From assembly GCF_008477545.1 (NCBI RefSeq), contig NZ_VORA01000001.1, positions 1,922,001 through 1,986,000 of the forward strand: DNA of 64,000 nt, in the 5' to 3' direction. Origin of the DNA: Roseibium aestuarii. Lineage in GTDB: Bacteria; Pseudomonadota; Alphaproteobacteria; Rhizobiales; Stappiaceae. The number at the start of each line of letters is the position of its first letter. Position 1 is the stretch's first letter. Positions 8,204 through 17,552 of the stretch are shown piece after piece. The notes under the pieces are model-generated. The model saw only the letters and a program-made list of their open reading frames with translations, had not been told where the DNA came from and did not search any database. The position numbers were made by a program, and so were the translations under genes.

Positions 8204-10249
8204 ATGACGACTTCCAACCCGCTTCTCGCCGACTGGACCACTCCGTTCGAACTGCCGCCCTTCGGCGCCCTCGAGCCCGAGCATTTCCGCGAGGCCTTCG
8301 ATGCGACCATGGCGCAGGCCCGCACGGAGATCGACGCCATTGCCGATGCGCAGAGCGAGCCGAGTTTTGACAACACCATCCGGGCGCTCGAAATGGCCGG
8401 CGAAGGCCTGAGCCGAACCGCCCGCACCTTCTACAATCTGACCGGCGCGCACACGAACCCGGAGCTGCAGGCCATCGAGCGCGAGATGGCGCCAAAGCTC
8501 GCCCGCCACTCCTCCCAGACCTTCCAGAATGCCCGGCTGGCCGCCCGTATCGCCACCCTGTGGGACGCGCGCGACACGCTTGGCCTCGGCCGCGAGGAAG
8601 CGCGCGTGCTGGAACGCTATGCCACCATGTTCCGCCGGGCCGGCGCCTGGCTTGACGATACCGCGAAGGCGCGCATGGCCGAAATCTCCCAGCGACTGGC
8701 CACCCTCGGCACCAGCTTTGCCCAGAACGTGCTGAAGGACGAAGCGGAGTATCAGCTGGTTCTCGAGACCGACGAAGACATTGCAGGCCTGCCAGACTTC
8801 CTGCTCTCCGCGGCAGCCGAGGCCGCCCGCGAGCGGGGTCTTGAGGGCAAGTATGTGATCACGCTCCTGCGCTCGTCCATCGAGCCGTTCCTGCAATTCT
8901 CCACCAACCGGACGCGGCGCGAGGAAGCCTTCAAGGCCTGGACCGCCCGCGGCGAGAACGGCGGCGACACCGACAACCGCGCCCTGATTGCCGAAACCGT
9001 GGCCCTGCGCGACGAGCGGGCCCGCCTTCTCGGCTACGACAACTTTGCCGCCTTCAAGCTCGACGACAGCATGGCCGGAACGCCCGGCGCCGTGCGCGAC
9101 CTGCTGATGCGGGTTTGGGGACCGGCCGTCGCCCGCGCCAACGAGGAAGCCGCCCGCCTGGAGGCTCTGGCCCATGCGTCAGGCGACAATGGCGATCTGG
9201 AGCCCTGGGACTGGCGCTTCTATGCCGAGCGCCTGCGCAAGGCGGAATATGATCTCGACGACGCGGAGCTGAAGCCCTACCTGCAGCTCGACCGCATGAT
9301 CGAGGCCGCCTTCCACACGGCCACCCGCCTCTTCGGCGTGACCTTCGAGGAAAAGACCGGGCTGCCCGTCTATCATCCGGACGTGCGCGTCTTCGAGGTG
9401 AAGGATGCGCAAGGCCGTCACGTCGGCCTGTTCCTGGGAGACTATTTCGCCCGCGCCTCCAAGCGGTCCGGGGCCTGGATGAGCGCTTTCCGCTCCCAGC
9501 ACCGGCTGAAGGGCGACGTGCCGCCGATCATCGTCAACGTGATGAACTTCTCCCGCGCCAAGCCGGGGGAAGCCTCGCTGCTCACCTTCGACGACGCCCG
9601 CACCCTGTTCCACGAGTTCGGCCATGCGCTGCACGGACTGCTGTCGAACGTCACCTATCCGGTGATCTCCGGCACCTCCGTCGCCCGCGACTTCGTGGAG
9701 CTGCCCTCCCAGCTCTATGAGCACTGGCTGTCCGAGCCGGAAATCCTGTCGCGCTTCGCCGTGCACTACAAGACCGGCGAGCCCATGCCCCAGGCTCTCC
9801 TCGACAAGCTCAAGGCGGCCGAGAACTTCAACCAGGGCTTCGCCACGGTGGAATACACCGCCTGCGCCCTGATCGACCAGGACATCCACACCCTTGCCGA
9901 TCCGGCAGCGCTGGATGTGACCGCCTTCGAGAAGGACCGGCTAGCGTCCCTTGGCATGCCGAAGGCGATCGTCATGCGCCATCGCCTGCCCCATTTCGCC
10001 CATGCCTTTGCCGGCGACGGATATTCGGCCGGATATTACAGTTACATGTGGTCGGAAGTGATGGATGCGGATGCCTTCGCCGCCTTCCGCGAAACGGGCA
10101 ATGTCTTCGATCCGGAAACCGCCGAAAAGCTGCTGACCCACATCTATTCCGCCGGCGGCCTGCCGGACCCCGCAGAGACCTACCGTGCCTTCCGCGGCCG
10201 CGATCCGAAGATCGACGCCCTGCTGGAAAGCCGCGGCCTCGCCGCCTGA
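8204..10249 (+). CDS. M3 family zinc metallopeptidase (oligopeptidase A / peptidyl-dipeptidase Dcp type)
   Basis: This 681-residue cytosolic peptidase is of normal length for the thimet-oligopeptidase family M3, which cleaves short peptides. The zinc site is intact. HEFGH lies at residues 470-474 within LFHEFGHALHGLLS, and the third ligand glutamate is at residue 499 in FVELPSQLYEHW. The N-terminal PLLADWTTPFELPPFGALEPEHFREAF is typical of the Dcp/PrlC branch. The ATG at 8204 has AAAGGA upstream and is preferred to an upstream TTG at 8177. The gene is followed after 14 bp by the DUF423 gene, so they may be co-transcribed. Whether it acts as dipeptidyl carboxypeptidase or endopeptidase is not decided by sequence reading. 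Confidence 0.92.
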   Translation: MTTSNPLLADWTTPFELPPFGALEPEHFREAFDATMAQARTEIDAIADAQSEPSFDNTIRALEMAGEGLSRTARTFYNLTGAHTNPELQAIEREMAPKLARHSSQTFQNARLAARIATLWDARDTLGLGREEARVLERYATMFRRAGAWLDDTAKARMAEISQRLATLGTSFAQNVLKDEAEYQLVLETDEDIAGLPDFLLSAAAEAARERGLEGKYVITLLRSSIEPFLQFSTNRTRREEAFKAWTARGENGGDTDNRALIAETVALRDERARLLGYDNFAAFKLDDSMAGTPGAVRDLLMRVWGPAVARANEEAARLEALAHASGDNGDLEPWDWRFYAERLRKAEYDLDDAELKPYLQLDRMIEAAFHTATRLFGVTFEEKTGLPVYHPDVRVFEVKDAQGRHVGLFLGDYFARASKRSGAWMSAFRSQHRLKGDVPPIIVNVMNFSRAKPGEASLLTFDDARTLFHEFGHALHGLLSNVTYPVISGTSVARDFVELPSQLYEHWLSEPEILSRFAVHYKTGEPMPQALLDKLKAAENFNQGFATVEYTACALIDQDIHTLADPAALDVTAFEKDRLASLGMPKAIVMRHRLPHFAHAFAGDGYSAGYYSYMWSEVMDADAFAAFRETGNVFDPETAEKLLTHIYSAGGLPDPAETYRAFRGRDPKIDALLESRGLAA

Positions 10250-10263
10250 TCCGGAGCCCTGAC

Positions 10264-10647
10264 ATGACCCAGACCTCGACCGGCGCGGCCCCCTTGCGGG
10301 CCGGCGTCCTGTGCGCCGGCCTTGCGGGGGCGGCCGGTGTGGCAACGCTCGCCGCCGCCGCCCACATGGACACCACCGGCCTGATGCAGCAGGCCGGCCA
10401 GATGATGCTCTTCCACGCGCCGGCGCTGGCCGTCGCCGGCCTGCTGGCCACCCTGCGGCGGGCCCCGCTCGCAACCCTGGCCCTGGGGCTGATGACCCTC
10501 GGTCTGTTGCTCTTCTGCGGCGACATGCTGTCCCGGGCGCTGGCGGAAGACCGCCTCTTCCCCATGGCGGCGCCAGGCGGCGGGATCGCTCTGATCCTGT
10601 CGTGGATCACCCTCGGTCTCGCCGGGCTTTTCTCCCGCGCCCGTTGA
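10264..10647 (+). CDS. Small membrane protein, DUF423-like
   Basis: This 127-residue protein is almost entirely hydrophobic, with four predicted membrane segments. The central motif MQQAGQMMLFHAPALAVAGLLA resembles the DUF423 (YwdK/YgdD) family, whose function is unknown. The ATG follows a GGAG 10 bases upstream, and the gene starts 14 bp after the peptidase stop. Family assignment is by motif recall and moderately sure. Confidence 0.65.
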   Translation: MTQTSTGAAPLRAGVLCAGLAGAAGVATLAAAAHMDTTGLMQQAGQMMLFHAPALAVAGLLATLRRAPLATLALGLMTLGLLLFCGDMLSRALAEDRLFPMAAPGGGIALILSWITLGLAGLFSRAR

Positions 10648-10722
10648 CGGCACTATGCAGGAATCACTGACCCGTCGCGCAAGGCTCGTCCCGCGACGGG
10701 CAAGGAGCCAGGAGACGGAGAC

Positions 10723-12168
10723 ATGTCCGCCAGCCTCAGGGCAGACGACGCGGCCGCAAGGGCCTCCGCCACCGGGACGCCGGCAAGCCCCGAGGTGACA
10801 CCGGCCTATGTGCCGCCCTATCCCTATCGGCACCCGGCCCAGCCCTCGATCATCCAGTTGCTGGGTCTGGCCCGCAAGAACTTCCTCTCCATCTGGACCG
10901 AAAGCGACTTCTCGCGCCGTCTCGTCTCCCAGAAGGTGCTGCGCCGGGAACTCTTCCTCTGCAACGCGCCCGACGTGGTGCAGGACGCCTTCCAGACCCA
11001 CCACGAGGAGCTGCAGCGCAAGAGCCCCCAGATGCGCCATGCGCTGGAGCCCCTGCTGGGCGACGGGCTCTTCATCAGCGACACGGAAACCTGGCGCCGC
11101 CGCCGCAAGATCGTGGCCCCGATCATCCACGGCTCCCGCGTGCCGGGCTTCGCGCCCATCATGATCGAAACCATCGTCGAGATGGCGCAGAAATGGGAGA
11201 CCCGCGGCCCCGGCGCGGAAATCGATGCCCTGTCCGAAATGGCGCACCTGACGGCGGAAATCATCTCCCGCACAATCTTCGGCCGCACCCTTGGCAGTGC
11301 CTATGCCCACGAGGTGGTGGAGGGCTTCACCGCCTATCAGGCCCATATCGATCAGGTCGACCTGCCCGCCATGCTCGGTCTTCCCGACTGGCTGCCCCGG
11401 TTCCGAAACGGCAAGGTGCGGGCGGCGAAGACCCGCATCCTCGACGTGCTCGACACCATCATCGACAGCTACGAGGCGCAAAAGGAGCGCGGCGAGACCT
11501 CCGTGATCGGCGGATTGCTGGAAGCCCGGGACGAGGACGGCCAGCCGCTGTCGCGCGCCGCCATCCGCTCGGAAGCCGCCGTCATCTTCATGGCCGGTCA
11601 TGAGACCACCGCCAACACCCTGGCCTGGTCCTGGTTCCTGCTGTCCCAGGCGCCCCATGTCCGCGACAGGCTCCATGCGGAGCTCGATACCGTGCTGGCA
11701 GGGCGCACGCCCGGCTTTGCGGATGTGGCCAACCTCCCCTTCACCCGGGCCGTGATCGAGGAAACCCTGCGGCTCTATCCGCCGGTGCCCGTTCTGGCCC
11801 GACAGGCCATGGAGGACGTGCAGGTGGGCCATCGCCACGTGCCCAAGGGCTCGATCCTGATGGTCGTGCCCTGGCTGCTCCACCGCAATCCCAAGCTCTG
11901 GGAGCGGGCGGACGAATTCGACCCGAGCCGCTTCCTGACCCGTGAGGGTCGGCCGAACAAATATGGCTACGTGCCCTTCTCCATCGGTCCGCGCATCTGC
12001 GCCGGGCTGCAATTCGGCATGGTGGAAGCGATCCTCAGTCTGGCCACCCTCGCCAGCCGCTTCGATCTGACCCTGAAACCGGGAACGGACGTTCAGCCGG
12101 TCTGCCGCCTGACCCTGCGCCCGGGGGAAACCCTGCCGATGATGCTGAGCCCGCGGACCGGTTCATGA
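10723..12168 (+). CDS. Cytochrome P450 (class-E-like)
   Basis: This 481-residue monooxygenase has all P450 landmarks: the I-helix oxygen-activation motif AGHETTANTL, the K-helix ExxR (EETLRLYPP), and the heme loop FSIGPRICAG with the thiolate Cys426. Its layout is closer to the fatty-acid/microsomal-like (CYP4/CYP102-type) group than to soluble CYP101 types. The first 40 residues are a Pro/Ala-rich leader without a membrane anchor. No ferredoxin or reductase gene is adjacent, so electrons come from elsewhere. The stop codon overlaps the start of the following acyltransferase gene (ATGA, 12165-12168), suggesting that both enzymes act on the same lipid or fatty acid. The substrate itself is unknown. 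Confidence 0.93.
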   Translation: MSASLRADDAAARASATGTPASPEVTPAYVPPYPYRHPAQPSIIQLLGLARKNFLSIWTESDFSRRLVSQKVLRRELFLCNAPDVVQDAFQTHHEELQRKSPQMRHALEPLLGDGLFISDTETWRRRRKIVAPIIHGSRVPGFAPIMIETIVEMAQKWETRGPGAEIDALSEMAHLTAEIISRTIFGRTLGSAYAHEVVEGFTAYQAHIDQVDLPAMLGLPDWLPRFRNGKVRAAKTRILDVLDTIIDSYEAQKERGETSVIGGLLEARDEDGQPLSRAAIRSEAAVIFMAGHETTANTLAWSWFLLSQAPHVRDRLHAELDTVLAGRTPGFADVANLPFTRAVIEETLRLYPPVPVLARQAMEDVQVGHRHVPKGSILMVVPWLLHRNPKLWERADEFDPSRFLTREGRPNKYGYVPFSIGPRICAGLQFGMVEAILSLATLASRFDLTLKPGTDVQPVCRLTLRPGETLPMMLSPRTGS

Positions 12169-13286
12169 CTAACCGCCGAGACGTCCCGGCCGACGGACGC
12201 AGGCCGGGCTTCGAGCAGATTCCGATCGAGGAAACCCTGCCGTTCGAGCCCGCCGCGCCCCCGCTGGCGGACCTCTTTGCCGCAGAGCCCGCCCGCCGTC
12301 ATGTGGCACGGCTCCACTGGCTGAAGCACCCGGTTCAGGGCGGCCTCAACCTCGCCTTTCACGCCGTCTTGCGCCACCTGCCCGTGACCTTCGTCTCCGC
12401 AGTCGGGGCAAGCCTTGCGCCCGTCTCGCGCCGGTGGCACCGGAACCGGGTCTTTGCCGCACGGATCCGCTCCAATCTGGAGGCACTCGCCGCCCATGGG
12501 CGGAGGCACGGCCTGGCGCTGCCAGAAGATGCACCCGATCCGCTGCTCGACCCGGACAACGGTCTCCATCGGCGCTGGTGGCGCAACATGGGCCGCAGCG
12601 TGGCGGAGTTCAGCGTTCTCAACCGGCTGGCGCGGCCGCCGCATCTGACCGTTTCAGGGGCTGAACATCTGGAGGCGGCCCAGGCGACAGGCCGTCCGCT
12701 GGTCTTCGTCTCGGTCCACCTCGGAACCTGGGAGGCCGTGATTGCCGCCACCCACACGGGGCCGGCCGGCCCCACGGTGGGCCCGTTTCAACCCGAGCCG
12801 AACCGCTTCACCAACCGGGTGATCTATCGCCTGCGCAAGGCGCGCGGCCAGTATCTCTTCCCGCCGGGGCAGAAATCCGCCTTCCGCCTGCACCGCCTGC
12901 TGACCGGACGGGCGGCGAACCTGATCATTTTCATCGATGAGGTGCGCGACGCGCAGGTTCACTTCCCCGCCTTCGGCCGCCCCACCACGCCGGGCGGCAA
13001 CGCTCTTGTGGCGGTCAAGCTGGCCAATGCCGCTGAGGCCCTGATCGTGCCCGTACACTGCCTGCGGCGCGAGGGGGCCCGGCTCATGCTCACCCTCCAC
13101 CCGGCCCTGCCCCGACCTGCCTCCGGCGCCTATGATCCCGCCGCCACCATCGCCACCCTGAACGGGATCTTCGAGCCTCTGATCCTGCGCCATCTGGCCC
13201 AGTGGTACATGCTCGCTGACTTGAGATATCCGAAGTTTCGACAGGGTGAGGCACCAGAGCGAAAACAGACTGCAAGTATTGACTAG
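12165..13286 (+). CDS. LpxL/HtrB-like lysophospholipid acyltransferase
   Basis: This 373-residue protein belongs to the lipid A biosynthesis acyltransferase family (Lip_A_acyltrans). The catalytic HxxxxE is present as H185-L-G-T-W-E190, followed by the family-type segments GPTVGPFQPEPNRFTNRVIYRLR and LIIFIDEVRDAQVHFPAFGRPTTPGGNALVAVKLAN. The N-terminal 60 residues are polar and unusual for LpxL. The translational coupling to a P450 suggests a specialised acyl transfer rather than housekeeping lipid A acylation. The C-terminal end (FRQGEAPERKQTASID) is hydrophilic. It could act on lipid A, an ornithine lipid or another lysolipid; the sequence does not decide. Confidence 0.8.
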   Translation: MTNRRDVPADGRRPGFEQIPIEETLPFEPAAPPLADLFAAEPARRHVARLHWLKHPVQGGLNLAFHAVLRHLPVTFVSAVGASLAPVSRRWHRNRVFAARIRSNLEALAAHGRRHGLALPEDAPDPLLDPDNGLHRRWWRNMGRSVAEFSVLNRLARPPHLTVSGAEHLEAAQATGRPLVFVSVHLGTWEAVIAATHTGPAGPTVGPFQPEPNRFTNRVIYRLRKARGQYLFPPGQKSAFRLHRLLTGRAANLIIFIDEVRDAQVHFPAFGRPTTPGGNALVAVKLANAAEALIVPVHCLRREGARLMLTLHPALPRPASGAYDPAATIATLNGIFEPLILRHLAQWYMLADLRYPKFRQGEAPERKQTASID

Positions 13287-13490
13287 TCAAAACTAACATA
13301 TGCTCGGCCGATTCAGAGCAACACAAGCTACGTTATTCCTGAAAAAGCCTGACTCCCTTCTCCCGCAGCATGAATTCCTTAACTCTTGCCCGACGATAGT
13401 TTGGGCAGGCTCATGGCGTATGCCCGGATCAGGACCGGACGACCAGACTTGACGTGAAAAGCACATAGACCCGGAATTCAGGGGGGCCCC

Positions 13491-15722
13491 TTGCGAGCGC
13501 CAACGTCGACAACCGAAGACCCTGCAAAACCCAAAGGCCGCATCAACGCTGCCCCGCTTCATTCGGGCCAGGTCCGCCGCCTTCTCATTCTTTGCGTCGT
13601 GCTCTCCCTGACAGGGATCACCGCCCTTCTCCTCTGGTCTTCCTACACCCTCAACGTGACCCGGCGCGCGGACGAGCGCCGGATGATCGAACAGGCGGTT
13701 ACCGGTCTCCAGTCCCGCATAGAGAAGACGGCACGCGCCTTCGTCTACTGGCCCGAAACCGGCCGGCGTCTGCAGGACCATGATCGGGACTGGCTTCAGG
13801 ATCAGCTCGCCAGCCAGCTTGCCTCCAGCTACTTCATCGACCTGACAGGTCTCGGCGAGGAAGGGGAACACGGCGACACGCTCTGGCTCGTCGACCCCGC
13901 CGGCGCAATCCGCGAAAGCCTGATGGGCAAGGAGCTCTTTGCCACCCTGAGGAAAACCCTGCCACCGACCCGGCAGCTCATGTCAGGGCTCCACAACAGC
14001 GTGATCGAGCTCGAGGGTCGCATCTATTTCCTCTCGTCCGCCCTGTTCCAGCCTACCGCGAGCAACGATGAGGAAGAGCGCCCCGCAATGCTGCTCGTGT
14101 TCGGCCGGGAACTGACGCCCCAGGTCCTGGCCGAGATCGGCAGCACCACGACCCTGAGCGGGCTGACGCTCCACCCACCGAGCTTTCCCGGGCTGGAGGC
14201 CGCCACCACAGATGGCTATGCCCACTCCCTTCGCGATGCCTCCGGCATGCTGATCGGGCACCTGATCTGGACGCCGCAATATCCCGGAGAAATCCTGTTG
14301 CGGCAGGCGCTGCTGCCCGCCTCCATCGTCTGTATCATGCTGATCGGCATGTGCGCCGTCGCGCTTCGCCTCACCCGGTCCAATGCCGTGCGGCTGCGCG
14401 AACAGGAAAGCCGGGCCACCTGGCTTGCCCATCACGACAGCCTGACCAAGCTCCCCAACCGCGAGAACCTGCTCAAGGCGATGGGCTCGCCCAACGTGCT
14501 GGCCGAATGCGCCGCCGGACATGCGGCCATGATGCTGATCGACATCACCGGCCTGCGGGACATCAACAATGCGGTCGGACAGATCGGCGGCAACCATCTC
14601 ATCCGCATGGTCGCCGAGCGCCTCACCCGTGCCCTTCCGCCTTCCGCCTTCCTGGCCCGCACCGGCGGTGACGAATTCGACGTGCTGCTGATCTCGCCCA
14701 ATCCGGAAGAGGAAATCCGGGCCTGCGCGGAAGTGATCTACGAAGCCTTTGCCACCGACTACACCCTGTGCGGACAGGATTTCCAGGTGCGCGCCTCTGT
14801 CGGCTACGCCAGTTCCCAGCGCGACTTCTGCTCGATCGCCGAGCTCAAGCGCCGGTGCGATCTGGCGGTGCTGGAGGCCAAGCGCACCCGCTCGGGCGTG
14901 CCCCTGCGCTACACTCCCGATCTCGACAGCGTGCTCAACAATCACCGGGATCTGGAGGTTCGCCTGCGTCAGGCCATCGCCGACCGGCAGATCAACGTGG
15001 TCTATCAACCCATCATCTGCGCTCGCACCCGCAGCCTGCGCCGGGTGGAGGCGCTGTCACGCTGGACCCCGTCGGAGGCAGAAGGCCCCATCAGCCCGGA
15101 GGTCTTCATCTCTGTCGCGGAACAGGCAGGCCTCATCATTGCCCTCGGCCAGTCCATTCTGGAGAAGATCTGCAGGGACATGCAGATCTGGCCCGCTCTA
15201 AAGGTCAGCATCAATGCCTCGCCCAAGGAGCTGGCGGACCCGCGCTATGTGGCCCGGCTGATCCGCACCTGCCGCGACCATCACATCGCCCCCTCGCGCA
15301 TCGCCATCGAGCTGACCGAAGGGGTTCTCGTGACGCAGCCCGAGGTCAGCCGCATGCGCCTGAACGCCCTGCGTGCGGCCGGCTTCGAGGTCTTCCTCGA
15401 TGACTTCGGCGACGGCTTCTCCTCCATCGGCTATCTCCGCCGCCTGCCCTTCGACACCCTGAAGATCGACCGCAGCTTCACACGAGACCTGACGACAAGC
15501 GACGAGGCCCGCCAGCTGATCGTCGCCATTACCGCCATTGCCCGTGCCCTGCACATGAAGGTGGTGGCCGAAGGGGTGGAAACCGAGGAACAGGCCAACC
15601 TGCTCTTCATGGCCGACATCGACCACCTTCAGGGTTATCTCTTCGGCGCGCCCATGTGCTTCGCCGATCTGATCAACCGCTTCGGCGAGCAGCAGGAGGC
15701 ATTCCGTCCCTTGCGCGCCTGA
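13491..15722 (+). CDS. Membrane sensor with CHASE4-like, GGDEF and EAL domains
   Basis: This 743-residue protein has an N-terminal membrane helix (about 25-48), a periplasmic CHASE4-like sensor (about 50-265, with the typical YWPETGRRLQDHDRDWL), and a second helix (about 270-292). A GGDEF domain follows with G392-GDEF, then an EAL domain with E520-AL and DDFGDGFSSIGYL. Both catalytic signatures are intact, so it could make and degrade c-di-GMP. The RxxD inhibitory site expected five residues before GGDEF is absent (PPSA). The start is a TTG at 13491 behind an AGGGGGG stretch; no ATG lies nearby in frame, so the start is uncertain by a few codons. The gene appears to stand alone. Confidence 0.9.
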   Translation: MRAPTSTTEDPAKPKGRINAAPLHSGQVRRLLILCVVLSLTGITALLLWSSYTLNVTRRADERRMIEQAVTGLQSRIEKTARAFVYWPETGRRLQDHDRDWLQDQLASQLASSYFIDLTGLGEEGEHGDTLWLVDPAGAIRESLMGKELFATLRKTLPPTRQLMSGLHNSVIELEGRIYFLSSALFQPTASNDEEERPAMLLVFGRELTPQVLAEIGSTTTLSGLTLHPPSFPGLEAATTDGYAHSLRDASGMLIGHLIWTPQYPGEILLRQALLPASIVCIMLIGMCAVALRLTRSNAVRLREQESRATWLAHHDSLTKLPNRENLLKAMGSPNVLAECAAGHAAMMLIDITGLRDINNAVGQIGGNHLIRMVAERLTRALPPSAFLARTGGDEFDVLLISPNPEEEIRACAEVIYEAFATDYTLCGQDFQVRASVGYASSQRDFCSIAELKRRCDLAVLEAKRTRSGVPLRYTPDLDSVLNNHRDLEVRLRQAIADRQINVVYQPIICARTRSLRRVEALSRWTPSEAEGPISPEVFISVAEQAGLIIALGQSILEKICRDMQIWPALKVSINASPKELADPRYVARLIRTCRDHHIAPSRIAIELTEGVLVTQPEVSRMRLNALRAAGFEVFLDDFGDGFSSIGYLRRLPFDTLKIDRSFTRDLTTSDEARQLIVAITAIARALHMKVVAEGVETEEQANLLFMADIDHLQGYLFGAPMCFADLINRFGEQQEAFRPLRA

Positions 15723-15899
15723 CGGCGTCCTCTTCCTGCCGCACCGTCCCCGCCGGTCTCGGCTAGGTGGCGTCCATGCGATGCAACCAGCTTGCCGGTG
15801 AGCCGTTGTTCTGCCACACACATTCCGCTACCGGAACGCAGCGCAAGCACTCCCGGTCCTTGCCGCTCCGATGCCCAAGACAGAGCCTCACCACGCCCC

Positions 15900-16598
15900 A
15901 TGATCCGGATTGCCTCCTACAACATCCAGAAATCCATCGGGGTCGACGGGCGCCGACAGCCGGAGCGCACCCTCAAGGTGCTCGGCGAGCTGGGATGCGA
16001 CATCATCGCGCTGCAGGAGGCCGACCGCCGCTTCGGAGCCCGTCACTCCACCCTGCTGCCAGAACGCCTCGCCGAGGCCTGCGGCTTTCACCCGGTTCCC
16101 CTCGCTCGCCACGATGGCGGTCTGGGCTGGCATGGCAACGCCATTCTGGTGCGCGATGGGATCTGCGTGCGCAGCCATTCCTGCATCGACCTGCCCCAGC
16201 TGGAGCCCCGCGGCGCCGTCATGGCCGATCTGGAGATTGATGGCCGCCGCCTGCGTGTCGCCGCCACCCACCTGAGCCTTGTCGGTCACTTCCGCCAGCG
16301 GCAGATCGAACGGCTGATGCAGATCCTGCATCCGGACGAGGGATCGCCCCCGACTGTGCTCGTCGGCGATCTGAACGAATGGCGCGAGGAAGGACGGCCC
16401 CTGCGCGCCGTCAGCGCCCACTACACGATCACGAACCCGGGCAAGAGCTTTCCGTCTCCCTTCCCCGTCGCCAGCCTCGACCGCATCATGACCAGCGCCG
16501 ATCTGCCGGTGCTGCGGTCCGGCGTCCACCGTTCAGCGACCGCCCGCATCGCCTCCGACCACTTGCCCGTCTGGGCGGATCTCGACCTCCCGGCCTGA
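15900..16598 (+). CDS. Endonuclease/exonuclease/phosphatase-fold protein
   Basis: This 232-residue protein has the EEP fold with all metal-site motifs: ASYNIQKSIG, the catalytic glutamate in IIALQEADRRFG, the VGDLNEWR Asp/Asn pair, and the C-terminal SDHLPVWADL. These proteins cleave phosphodiesters in nucleic acids, phospholipids or inositol phosphates, and the substrate is not evident here. There is no signal peptide, so it is predicted to be cytosolic. The ATG at 15900 is chosen because the conserved first strand MIRIASYNIQ begins there; upstream codons in the same frame look non-coding. Confidence 0.87.
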   Translation: MIRIASYNIQKSIGVDGRRQPERTLKVLGELGCDIIALQEADRRFGARHSTLLPERLAEACGFHPVPLARHDGGLGWHGNAILVRDGICVRSHSCIDLPQLEPRGAVMADLEIDGRRLRVAATHLSLVGHFRQRQIERLMQILHPDEGSPPTVLVGDLNEWREEGRPLRAVSAHYTITNPGKSFPSPFPVASLDRIMTSADLPVLRSGVHRSATARIASDHLPVWADLDLPA

Positions 16599-16767
16599 TC
16601 GCTTTCTCTCGGCGTGACACCGGATGCCGCCACCCGGTCTTCGGCCGGGATTGCCCTCCCTTGCCTCGCCTGAAGCTGCGGTCTTGGCATCCCGGACGAG
16701 GCAACCACGCCTGCCATCGAGATGGATCTTGAACGGTGGAGCAAGGGTGACGTGAGGGAATTGCCCC

Positions 16768-16792
16768 TATCGAAATTACGCGATTTCGGATA
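16768..16792. promoter_or_regulatory. Candidate operator palindrome upstream of tupB
   Basis: CGAAAT and ATTTCG form a perfect inverted repeat around TACGCG (16771-16788). The symmetry extends outward to TAT and ATA with one extra base on the right. It lies about 45-68 bp before the tupB ATG, a usual place for a repressor site. A molybdate/tungstate-responsive regulator is a reasonable guess, but the motif does not obviously match ModE. Confidence 0.45.
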
Positions 16793-16835
16793 TTCTGCGG
16801 GCAAAGAAGAGAAGATCAGGGAGAAAAACAGAATT

Positions 16836-17552
16836 ATGCAGGATTTTGCACAAAGCTTCCTGCTGGCGGGCGGGCTCATTCTCGAAGCCGACCCCGCCCT
16901 TGTCGAAATCGTCCTGCTGTCCCTGCAGGTCACCCTGAGCGCGCTGCTCGCCTCCGCCCTGATCGGCCTGCCGCTGGGTGCGCTGCTGGCCGTCACCCGT
17001 TTCCCCGGCCGCCGTGCCCTCGTCGTCCTCACCAACGCGCTCATGGGCCTTCCGCCGGTCGTCGTCGGCCTGCTGGTCTACATGATGCTGTCCAATGCAG
17101 GGCCGCTAGGTGTACTGCGCCTGCTCTACACCCCGACGGCCATGGTCATCGCCCAGACCATTCTCATCACGCCGATCCTGATCGCGCTGACCCGCCAGGT
17201 GATCAACGATCTGGACCAGGAATATGCGGAGACCTTTCGCTCTCTGGGGGTCCCCGCGCCCACCGCCATCGCAGCACTCCTGTGGGATGGACGCTTCTCT
17301 CTCGTGACGGTGCTGCTCGCCGGGTTCGGGCGTGCGGTCGCCGAGGTCGGCGCGGTGATGATCGTCGGCGGCAACATCAACCACGTGACCCGGGTCATGA
17401 CCACGGCCATCGCGCTTGAGACGTCGCGGGGCGATCTCGCCCTCGCGCTGGCACTCGGGCTGATCCTCCTGACCCTGGCGCTGGCGGTCAACGCCCTGAC
17501 GTCCCTGATCAACGCACCGGCAAGGATGAGCGGGAATGTCCGACGTGCTTGA
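16836..17552 (+). CDS. tupB: Tungstate ABC transporter permease
   Basis: This 238-residue inner-membrane permease has five to six hydrophobic segments and the binding-protein-dependent permease loop EYAETFRSLGVPAPTAIAALLWDGR. The segment GFGRAVAEVGAVMIVGGNINHVTRVMTTAI is characteristic of TupB/WtpB-type oxyanion permeases. The ATG at 16836 is preceded by AGGGAGAAA and begins MQDFAQSFLLAGG; the longer upstream frame covers the candidate operator and is unlikely to be coding. It overlaps tupC by 17 bp. Identification as the tungstate rather than molybdate system rests mainly on the TupA downstream. Confidence 0.9.
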   Translation: MQDFAQSFLLAGGLILEADPALVEIVLLSLQVTLSALLASALIGLPLGALLAVTRFPGRRALVVLTNALMGLPPVVVGLLVYMMLSNAGPLGVLRLLYTPTAMVIAQTILITPILIALTRQVINDLDQEYAETFRSLGVPAPTAIAALLWDGRFSLVTVLLAGFGRAVAEVGAVMIVGGNINHVTRVMTTAIALETSRGDLALALALGLILLTLALAVNALTSLINAPARMSGNVRRA

